Of a stretch of DNA of 14,213 nucleotides, positions 1 to 6,342 are shown in pieces. The translations under genes and the position numbers were made by a program. The notes under the pieces are model-generated. The model was not told where the DNA came from, searched no databases, and worked only from the letters and a program-made list of their open reading frames with translations. Location: positions 1-14,213 of the forward strand of contig DUIL01000070.1 of assembly GCA_013330385.1 (NCBI GenBank), read 5' to 3'. Numbering within the stretch: position 1 is the stretch's first letter; every line of letters starts with the position of its first letter. This DNA comes from Candidatus Thalassarchaeaceae archaeon. Its GTDB lineage: Archaea > Thermoplasmatota > Poseidoniia > Poseidoniales > Thalassarchaeaceae.

Positions 1-26
1 CAACCCGTACGAAGGAATTACTGTGA
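1..26 (+). CDS. 3' end of an upstream gene (partial)
   Basis: An open frame enters from the left edge and ends at TGA 24-26. It gives a tail of T-R-T-K-E-L-L, and the stop overlaps the GTG start of the permease as GTGA. Such overlaps are typical between the ATPase and permease genes of ABC importers, so the ATPase is the likely identity. Seven codons cannot prove that. Confidence 0.3.
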
Positions 27-1060
27 CTAATGTAGATGTTGGAAGAGTTCCAATATTATTCAAATCGTTTTGGCAGTCGCTTGACGCACCTCTTATTGCC
101 CGATGGGCGTCAGTCTTTGTTCTGATAGTTGAAATTGCTTTTTTCGGAGTATTTCGTTTTGACAAATTCTTTACTGCGAATAACTGGTTCATAATTATTA
201 ACAATACGGCCCTGCTTGGGATTGTGGCCGGAGGACTTACGATTGCCCTGGTAGTGGGTGATTTTGATTTATCAATTGCGGGAACTATTGGTCTTGGGGG
301 TGTTGTTGCCGTCAAAGTAATTGATCCCGATTCCATTCGCGATATCACTATGGAGCCAAATAATTGGAAAATCTTGGCGGCGTTACTGGCAGCTGTGCTC
401 ATTGGCGCTATTATCGGAACGATCAATGGAATTATTGTGACCGGTTTTGGGATTAATGCCTTCGTAGCCACGCTAGGGACTGGAGCGATATTGGTTGGGG
501 TTCACCGGTGGCAAACGGATCGAGATCTACCAACTCGAAACAGATTTCAAGAGATTGCGAACTCTGAGTGGCCTGACTTTCATTTCCTGAGGTTGCGAAT
601 GATGGTTTGGATTATGGCAGGAATCTTGCTCCTGCTTACTTTTGTGTTATCCCGTACAGTAGCCGGTCGAAGAATTGATGCAATTGGAGGAAATACTGTT
701 GCAGCTCATCTAGCCGGTATTCGTGTATCACGATATCGAGTTCTAGCTTTTGCGATCAGTGGGATGTGTGCTGCAACTACTGGTGCACTGCTTGCGGCAC
801 GGACCAGCGTTGCATCGACTACCGCAGGTAATCCGTTCCTACTAGAAGCGTTCACAGCATGTTTTCTTGGTGCAGTCACTTTCAGGAATGCGGAATTCAA
901 CATTCTGGGCACCTTTATTGGAGTGCTCTTCCTAAAAGTCACCTTTAGTGGAATTGCACTGATGGGTTGGCCAAACTATTGGCCTCCGATTGCAACTGGT
1001 GGAATCTTAATTCTTGCGATGTCCTCATCCGGTCTTGTGAAAAAGTTATTGAACCAGTGA
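23..1060 (+). CDS. ABC transporter permease, ribose/sugar type (RbsC-like, BPD_transp_2)
   Basis: This is an inner-membrane permease of the RbsC/AraH/XylH family, which forms the channel of ABC importers for sugars and related polar solutes. The 345-aa length is normal for the family. A cytoplasmic N-terminus is followed by a first membrane helix near residues 28-47 and several more hydrophobic segments up to the C-terminus. The family signature GDFDLSIAG lies near residues 75-83, where relatives have GGIDLSVG, and the cytoplasmic loop motif GGNTVAAHLAGI lies near residues 222-233 (relatives: GNN..AA..SGI). The start is GTG at 23, six bases after the Shine-Dalgarno sequence GAAGGA (11-16). 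The gene overlaps the stop of the upstream frame, so ATPase and binding-protein genes probably lie to the left. The next gene begins 199 bp downstream on the same strand and belongs to the ketone/acyl-CoA cluster, which suggests the importer may feed that pathway. The substrate is unknown. Confidence 0.9.
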   Translation: MTNVDVGRVPILFKSFWQSLDAPLIARWASVFVLIVEIAFFGVFRFDKFFTANNWFIIINNTALLGIVAGGLTIALVVGDFDLSIAGTIGLGGVVAVKVIDPDSIRDITMEPNNWKILAALLAAVLIGAIIGTINGIIVTGFGINAFVATLGTGAILVGVHRWQTDRDLPTRNRFQEIANSEWPDFHFLRLRMMVWIMAGILLLLTFVLSRTVAGRRIDAIGGNTVAAHLAGIRVSRYRVLAFAISGMCAATTGALLAARTSVASTTAGNPFLLEAFTACFLGAVTFRNAEFNILGTFIGVLFLKVTFSGIALMGWPNYWPPIATGGILILAMSSSGLVKKLLNQ

Positions 1061-1096
1061 GACGGGATTTAGAGTACTGCGCAATTGTTTCCCAAT

Positions 1097-1125
1097 TTGA
1101 CTTTCGCGTAAGTAACTCCTACTCT
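1097..1125 (+). promoter_or_regulatory. possible sigma-70-like promoter ahead of the thiolase/carboxylase genes
   Basis: TTGACT (1097-1102) is followed after 17 bases by TACTCT (1120-1125). The -35 element is close to consensus; the -10 matches only at the T-A-----T positions. It sits in the 199-bp gap between the permease and the first acyl-CoA gene, the widest gap in the plus-strand run. A match this weak can occur by chance. Confidence 0.22.
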
Positions 1126-1151
1126 GAGATTATGCGGTTAACAGGAGCTGG

Positions 1152-1197
1152 CCGGGGGAGTAGTCTTGAGTTCGCGTCAAAATCCCTAGCCCCCCGG
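1152..1197. other. GC-rich inverted repeat in the permease/fusion-gene gap
   Basis: The arms CCGGGGG (1152-1158) and CCCCCGG (1191-1197) are perfect reverse complements with a 32-base loop. Three possible G-U pairs extend the base. No T-run follows, so it is not a typical intrinsic terminator. It could be an mRNA processing or stabilising structure between a transporter transcript and the acyl-CoA genes, or chance. No gene is supported in 1061-1259: in the frame of the next gene there is a stop every few codons. Confidence 0.3.
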
Positions 1198-1259
1198 TTG
1201 GGCAATTTGGGTCGTTGTATTGAGCCAGTTGGGACTGAGAACGTTGATGTGAGGAGACT

Positions 1260-2633
1260 GTGAGTAGGGGAGCCGTCACGGCAGGGGCCAGTTACTTGGC
1301 CAGGCGCCTAGTAGTTGGGAAACGAGAAGAGGTTCGTGTTTGTGGACCTGACGAGGATGCTGTGACCCTTGCACTCGAAGCAGCTCAGAGAAGCATTGAG
1401 GTTTGGGGCGGCGACATCGAAAGGTTTGATGCTCTGTATCTTGCAATAGGGCACGGTTCGTTCGTCGAAGGCCCACATGCCCAGTTTCTTATTGAAGGTT
1501 TGGGGCTCTCTAACACTTGTTCACTCTCGACTTTCTCGGGGGAGTCCCTAGTGGGCCTTTCAGCACTGGTTTCTGCCATGGACGCGGTAGAAACGGGTCG
1601 TTTGAGCACCGTTCTGGTTATCGCAACAGAGGGGGGTGGTGCTCGGTCAGGGATCCCACCAAGTGCGGCAGCAGCAGCAGTCATCGTTGAGGCTGTCAGG
1701 GAGGGAGCCAGCGTTTCGATTGAAGAAGTTGGACAAATTAGCTCAGTTAAGTTTGATCGTTGGCAGAGTTCATTGAATGTGGCGCCGTCACGTGGAGACA
1801 ATCGTTACCTTCAGGACCGAAATATTTCAGAAGTTCAGACCCTAGTGGATAGGATTATTCCTGAGTCAAAATGGAAGACACCCATCATGACAGCCTTTTG
1901 TGGTGCTCACAGGAATGTTCGAAAAGAAGTTCTTTCATTGAATCCGGAACTGAAAGACTCCGGCGCTGGCCTAGGCGATTATGGTGTAGCGTCGCCGTTT
2001 CTAGCCATTCTCGAGGAAATCTCCGTTCCTGAGGCAACAGAGTTCCTGTTGCTAGCTCAAGGAACCAGTCGACATGTTGCTTTACGGGTCTCTTCCACTG
2101 GCGGATGTTCAAGGAAATTTCTTTCAGATCAAGGGAAACACCCAATATTGACGGAAGCGGGATCGATTGTTGCGCACGAACCAAAGTTATCACTTCCAAC
2201 TTATTCTCCTTTCTATGCAAGAAACTGTGGAGAACTAATCCGATTAGATGCAGCTAAATGTTCGCATTGTGATTGGGTTGCTTTCCCAGCGTCTCTGAGA
2301 CCGATTTGTCCGCAATGTAAACAATCAAGTTGGAATTCTTACCGTCTCCCGCGTAGTGGTGTTGTATATAGCTTCACGATCAATCGTTTCCTTCCATCCG
2401 GATTTGGTGATGAAATGGCGTATGTTCTTGGAGAGCTTGATGACGGCTACATGTTCTGGGCTCCGGTTTCTGATTTGGAGACAACAGAAATTGAAATTGG
2501 CTTACCGGTTTGGTTGACAGTCCGTCGTTTTTCTAAACAGGATGGCGTTCCCGTTTACGGAATGAAATTTGTGGGCGTCAATACTTGGCAGTCAAACAGG
2601 CATGGTCAAATGCTCCATGAAGGGACAACGTGA
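1260..2633 (+). CDS. HMG-CoA-synthase-like thiolase-fold domain fused to a DUF35 zinc-ribbon/OB-fold domain
   Basis: Two domains are visible in 457 aa. Residues 1 to about 290 resemble the thiolase fold as found in HMG-CoA synthases and ketoacyl synthases. Residues about 318-440 are a DUF35 (OB_aCoA_assoc) domain with a rubredoxin-like zinc knuckle, C334-x2-C337-x12-C350-x2-C353, followed by the OB-fold strands. DUF35 proteins bind thiolases and hold or channel the CoA ester, as in the archaeal thiolase/DUF35/HMGCS complex, ChsH2-Ltp2 and BbsA-BbsB. Where catalytic thiolase folds have the active-site cysteine (C-x-S-G), this protein appears to have T91-F-S-G94; the nearest cysteine, C87, is four residues earlier. 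The N-domain may therefore be structural. GTG 1260 is the earliest possible start, since stops lie just upstream; GAGGAG at 1251-1256 is a close ribosome site. The stop overlaps the thiolase start, implying coupling and probably a complex. The exact role is uncertain. Confidence 0.85.
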   Translation: MSRGAVTAGASYLARRLVVGKREEVRVCGPDEDAVTLALEAAQRSIEVWGGDIERFDALYLAIGHGSFVEGPHAQFLIEGLGLSNTCSLSTFSGESLVGLSALVSAMDAVETGRLSTVLVIATEGGGARSGIPPSAAAAAVIVEAVREGASVSIEEVGQISSVKFDRWQSSLNVAPSRGDNRYLQDRNISEVQTLVDRIIPESKWKTPIMTAFCGAHRNVRKEVLSLNPELKDSGAGLGDYGVASPFLAILEEISVPEATEFLLLAQGTSRHVALRVSSTGGCSRKFLSDQGKHPILTEAGSIVAHEPKLSLPTYSPFYARNCGELIRLDAAKCSHCDWVAFPASLRPICPQCKQSSWNSYRLPRSGVVYSFTINRFLPSGFGDEMAYVLGELDDGYMFWAPVSDLETTEIEIGLPVWLTVRRFSKQDGVPVYGMKFVGVNTWQSNRHGQMLHEGTT

Positions 2634-3811
2634 TGGGGTGGAATCGAGTAGCAGTCATTGGTGGGGGCATTACCGAATTTGGGGAATTGTTTGATCAGGA
2701 ACTTGAACAACTTGCAGCCGATGCCTACATCCAAGCATTAAATAGTGTTGATAAGGGTATTGATCCTAACGCAATTCAAGCTGGCTATTTCGGAACTGTG
2801 ATGGGAACACTTCAAGGGAATGAAATCCCCTCTGGAGCAGTACTGGCGAACGCTATTGGTCTTGTAGGGAAGCCAGTAACACGGATCGAAAATGGTTGCC
2901 CGACTGGTAGTGAAGCCGTGCGCCAGGGCTGCTTGGCGGTTGCTTCCGGGGTATTTGATTTAGTTGCTGTTGTAGGAGCCGAGAAACTTCGAGAACTTCC
3001 GACAAAGGATAGCCTGCTTGAATCAGGTCGCTTGGGGCATCCGACATTGATGTATGCACGAACAGCAGCAACGCTGTTTGCTCCGGCGGCGACTAGACAC
3101 ATGTATGAATATGGCACAACACGTGAACATATGGCTGCTGTGGTCGTCAAGAATCGAGAAAATGGAAGCCTGAATCCCAAAGCCCAGAGGCAGAGTCAGG
3201 TAACAGTAGAAGAAGTTCTTGATAGCCCACTTGTTTGCACACCATTTAATGTCTTGGACTGTTGTCCGCAAACAGATGGGGCTGCTGCGGTCATTCTGTG
3301 TAACGCAGAGATCGCTGAGCGTTATTCAGATAATCCTGTAATGGTCGCTGGATTTGGAGCTGCCACAGAAAATCTCTTTATTCATGAAAAAGTTGATCAA
3401 ACTGGATTTGCGGCAACCCAGGAGGCTGCAAGGGTTGCCTATGCAATGGCAGGTATTTCACCAAAGGAACTTGACCTAGCAGAAGTTCACGATTGTTTCT
3501 CAGCTACTGAGATTATCAATTATGAAGATTTAGGATTTTGTGAAAAAGGTGCTGGTGGGAGAATGGTTGAGAATGGCGAGACTAAGCGATCGGGACGCCT
3601 ACCTGTCAGTGCGAGTGGAGGACTGTTGGCCAAAGGTCACCCAGTTGGGGCAACAGGAGTTTCACAAATAGTTGAGATCTGCAATCAGTTATTGGGCCGG
3701 GCGGAAGCTCAACAAGTTGAGATCCGAAATGGATATGGGCTTCAGCACAATATCGGAGGATATTCTTGTGCTGTTTCGAACGTAACCATCCTGTCTGGTT
3801 CCCCAAATTGA
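2633..3811 (+). CDS. SCP-x-type thiolase (acetyl-CoA C-acyltransferase family)
   Basis: This 392-aa thiolase-superfamily protein probably cleaves a beta-ketoacyl-CoA with CoA into acetyl-CoA and a shorter acyl-CoA. Numbered from ATG 2633, it has the nucleophile region E-N-G-C89-P-T-G-S, a first histidine motif at H286 (EVHDCFSATE) and the second at H336 (KGHPVGATG). At the C-terminus, where degradative thiolases carry a second cysteine before the glycine loop, it has H372-N-I-G-G, a pattern I associate with SCP-x/archaeal thiolases that work with DUF35 partners. The preceding gene supplies a DUF35 domain and its stop overlaps this start (GTGATG). GTG 2630 is an alternative start; ATG 2633 lies eight bases after AAGGG (2620-2624) and is slightly preferred. 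The likely job here is the last step, thiolysis of the CoA ester made by the ligase at 11559. A retro-Claisen or retro-aldol lyase activity, as in Ltp2, is the alternative. Confidence 0.88.
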   Translation: MGWNRVAVIGGGITEFGELFDQELEQLAADAYIQALNSVDKGIDPNAIQAGYFGTVMGTLQGNEIPSGAVLANAIGLVGKPVTRIENGCPTGSEAVRQGCLAVASGVFDLVAVVGAEKLRELPTKDSLLESGRLGHPTLMYARTAATLFAPAATRHMYEYGTTREHMAAVVVKNRENGSLNPKAQRQSQVTVEEVLDSPLVCTPFNVLDCCPQTDGAAAVILCNAEIAERYSDNPVMVAGFGAATENLFIHEKVDQTGFAATQEAARVAYAMAGISPKELDLAEVHDCFSATEIINYEDLGFCEKGAGGRMVENGETKRSGRLPVSASGGLLAKGHPVGATGVSQIVEICNQLLGRAEAQQVEIRNGYGLQHNIGGYSCAVSNVTILSGSPN

Positions 3812-3884
3812 CAACATGGGGATGAATTCGAAAAGTGAGTATAGAAGTATTGCAATGAGCGAATGAGAATATTTGGAGGAGCAA

Positions 3885-5945
3885 GTGGACATCACAGTAG
3901 ACGTTGATACAGGCGGCACGTTCACAGATGGGTTCGCGACACGTGGTGAGGAGATGGCCACGGTCAAGGTTGACACGACCCCGCATGATCTAACAGAGGG
4001 TTTTGTTGCCTGCTTGGAAGAGATTGCGGACCATTTTGACTTATCGCTAGGGGAGATGTTGGAACAGACGTCTGTCATCCGATATTCGACCACTTTTGGG
4101 ACCAATAGTATTATTCAACGGTCTGGGCCTCGGTTAGGCCTAATTGTGTCAAGTGGCTTTGAACGAACGCTATATGGGTCTGAAGAACGCAGCACTGCCT
4201 ACGATTGGCTTCTCGAAGAGGGATTGGTTAGTGGTATTGCTGCAGAAGTGGATACGAAAGGGCAAGTCCAAGGAAGTGTTGATGAAGATGAAGTCCGAAA
4301 GGCAGTAATTGAACTGCTAGAAAATGGGGCACGTGGTCTGGTGGTGGCGATTAAGGGGAGTCATCAGAATCCCACAGTTGAAGACTCGGTGCGGGATGTT
4401 GTCCGTAGGGACTTTCCTCGCCATTTTCTTGGAGCTCTACCAACATTGGTTTCTGCCGGAATCTCAAAGAGTAGAGACGATCAATTAAGACTTCAAACTG
4501 CTCTACTTTCGGCATATATCCATCTGGGCCTTGCTCGACACCTCTACAAGGCCGAAGAAGAAATTCGTCGTCGCGGCTACACGAAACCACTATTGATTGT
4601 GCATGCTAATGGTGCTGTTGCCCGAGTAGCAAAGAGCATTGCTGTTCATACGTACAGTTCAGGTCCGGCCGCTGGGCTCGTGGGAAGTAGGGAATTGGGG
4701 CGAGCGCTAGATGTCGAAAGTTGTTTGACCCTCGACATTGGGGGAACTAGTACTGATATTGGAGCTATTGACGACATCATGTCAGAGGTCGGAGAACCTG
4801 TCTCCATTGAAGGTCTGACCGTCGACGTGCCATTGATGATGACGGAATCCTTAGGTGGTGGAGGAGGCTCGATCGCACGTGTTGAAAATGGAGTAATCAA
4901 GGTCGGACCCCAGAGCGCGGGGGCTTCTCCAGGTCCAATTTGTTATGGCCTCGGAGCTGAGTTGCCCACTGTCACGGACGCGAATCTGCTTCTCGGATTC
5001 CTTAATCCGGAAACCTTTCTAGGAGGTAGAAGAAAACTTGATGTAGAAAAGGCACGCAAGGGAATAAAGGAATATATCTCAGATCCTTTAGGAATTTCTG
5101 AAGATGAGGCAGCTTGGCAGATCAGAAAAGCAGTCGACCAAATTATTGCCGATGGCTTAACTGAGTATTCAAGGACTCATGATCTTCGTCCAACTGCACT
5201 GTTTGCTTACGGTGGTGGTGGCCCTAACCATGTGTCATCTGTAGCGGATCTCTTGGGCATTCAGGATGCTTATTGTTTTCCGATGAGTCCTGTGTTTAGT
5301 GCGTATGGGTCTTCTCGGATGGACGTATGTCATCTGTACGAGACCGCTGTATCGATCGGTTCTGATGATCCTGCAGTCAACCTTGAAGATATTACAAACA
5401 GCATGCGAGAAGAGGCGGGCAGGGACATGCTGGGAGAAGGTTTTGATCCAGCGGGTGTTTCATACAAGATTGAGGCAGGAATCGGCCTTAGAGACGATCT
5501 GACGAAGAACGTCTTTATCGAGATCGATGATGGCGGGATGATCACTCCTAGCAGCGCAATCGAGGCGGCACAGCGTGTGTTCAACAGTGCAGGTATTGCG
5601 GGTGATGGTTTAGGTTCCTTCGTGTGGGAAAGCGTTCGACTGACCGCTGTAGCGGCTACACCGCATGCACCACTTTCGGGTGGACGTGTAGAAACTGAAG
5701 TAGATGCCCTGCCTAAGGATAGTTCTACAATGCGAAAGGTCTGGAATGGTACAGGCTTTACCGATACCCGTGTATTTGAATTCTCAACATTGGAACCTGG
5801 AGAATTGATTATTGGACCTGCAATGATCGATTGTGAATTCACTACTATTTTTGTTAGTGATGTCCGCGAAGCTTGGGTTGATAGCACGCGCAACGTTGTC
5901 ATGAAACGTACGAGCGCAACGAAGAGAGAGGACGGAAATGACTGA
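3885..5945 (+). CDS. HyuA-family ATP-dependent ketone carboxylase subunit (ApcA-like, alpha)
   Basis: This 686-aa protein of the hydantoinase A/oxoprolinase family has an ASKHA-type ATP site. Phosphate-1 loop is D8-T-G-G-T-F-T-D15, phosphate-2 is D284-I-G-G-T-S-T-D291, and a glycine-rich adenosine-type loop lies at 440-449 (FAYGGGGPNH). These proteins phosphorylate an enolate or carbonyl oxygen in hydantoinases and in acetone and acetophenone carboxylases. A carboxylase is favoured here by the small zinc subunit directly downstream, the second HyuA gene, the HyuB gene and the CoA ligase; its order and size (about 74 kDa) match ApcA (70 kDa). The frame opens with a TTG at 3873, but that codon overlaps the Shine-Dalgarno GGAGGAG (3875-3881). 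GTG 3885 sits correctly behind it and is the start chosen. The 73-bp gap before it holds no recognisable gene. The end overlaps the next gene by eight bases. Confidence 0.85.
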   Translation: MDITVDVDTGGTFTDGFATRGEEMATVKVDTTPHDLTEGFVACLEEIADHFDLSLGEMLEQTSVIRYSTTFGTNSIIQRSGPRLGLIVSSGFERTLYGSEERSTAYDWLLEEGLVSGIAAEVDTKGQVQGSVDEDEVRKAVIELLENGARGLVVAIKGSHQNPTVEDSVRDVVRRDFPRHFLGALPTLVSAGISKSRDDQLRLQTALLSAYIHLGLARHLYKAEEEIRRRGYTKPLLIVHANGAVARVAKSIAVHTYSSGPAAGLVGSRELGRALDVESCLTLDIGGTSTDIGAIDDIMSEVGEPVSIEGLTVDVPLMMTESLGGGGGSIARVENGVIKVGPQSAGASPGPICYGLGAELPTVTDANLLLGFLNPETFLGGRRKLDVEKARKGIKEYISDPLGISEDEAAWQIRKAVDQIIADGLTEYSRTHDLRPTALFAYGGGGPNHVSSVADLLGIQDAYCFPMSPVFSAYGSSRMDVCHLYETAVSIGSDDPAVNLEDITNSMREEAGRDMLGEGFDPAGVSYKIEAGIGLRDDLTKNVFIEIDDGGMITPSSAIEAAQRVFNSAGIAGDGLGSFVWESVRLTAVAATPHAPLSGGRVETEVDALPKDSSTMRKVWNGTGFTDTRVFEFSTLEPGELIIGPAMIDCEFTTIFVSDVREAWVDSTRNVVMKRTSATKREDGND

Positions 5946-6285
5946 GGACACATCTGCAAGATGTCAAATTGCTGAATGTCTCGATATTGATCTCAAAGGG
6001 GAGAGATGGCTGTGTAATAGGTGCAGTCGGGATCTTGGGTCTGCTCACGATAACTATAAAGAAGGCTGCCTCATACAAGATCGCGATCCGCAAGAAATTC
6101 ACGACCCAGTGATTGATGGCCAATTCACCTTTGCACCTGATCCAGATTGGTGTCGAATCGTTGAGTACTATTGCCCTGGCTGTGGTGTTCTCATCGAATT
6201 GGAGTATCTACCGCCTGGGCACCCACTTACTCATGATATTGAACCAGATATTGAACAATTAAAGATCAAGCACAAGGTCATATAA
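5938..6285 (+). CDS. Small zinc-ribbon subunit, acetone carboxylase gamma / ApcB-like
   Basis: This 115-aa (about 13 kDa) acidic protein has two CxxC knuckles, C26-N-R-C29 and C79-P-G-C82, plus C9, C14, C44 and C72. The arrangement of a CxxC, an aspartate-rich middle and a second CPGC followed by a beta-strand (IELEY) fits the acetone carboxylase gamma-subunit family and the 15-kDa ApcB subunit, where zinc binding is structural. Lying between two HyuA genes is the ApcA-ApcB-ApcC order. The ATG at 5938 lies five bases after AGAGGA (5927-5932), inside the end of the upstream gene, so the two are probably translationally coupled and made in equal amounts. It has no signal peptide or membrane segment and should be cytoplasmic with the complex. 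Confidence 0.8.
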   Translation: MTEDTSARCQIAECLDIDLKGERWLCNRCSRDLGSAHDNYKEGCLIQDRDPQEIHDPVIDGQFTFAPDPDWCRIVEYYCPGCGVLIELEYLPPGHPLTHDIEPDIEQLKIKHKVI

Positions 6286-6342
6286 AAGAATACCTACTAG
6301 AAATCCCCACTAGTCAAGTTTGATAAGAGAGTGAGAGCAATA

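Noticed and set aside
967..1263. 98-aa plus-strand frame spanning the permease end and the gap, ending at the GTGA of the next gene
   Set aside because: It overlaps the conserved permease C-terminus in another frame, has no ribosome site and its product resembles no family.
1385..1801. 138-aa minus-strand open frame
   Set aside because: Antisense to the HMGCS-like domain; no start signal and no family resemblance.
3816..3866. 16-codon mini-frame (ATG GGG ATG...) ahead of the first HyuA gene, suggesting a leader peptide
   Set aside because: No ribosome site, no run of regulatory codons and no attenuator hairpin.
5330..5959. 209-aa minus-strand open frame
   Set aside because: It lies opposite the HyuA gene, whose protein is clearly conserved; the antisense product is low-complexity Ser/Pro-rich, a typical shadow.
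6295..6316. Repeated ACTAG in the gap before the second HyuA gene as an operator
   Set aside because: Five-base repeats in a 57-bp gap are expected by chance and form no convincing dyad.
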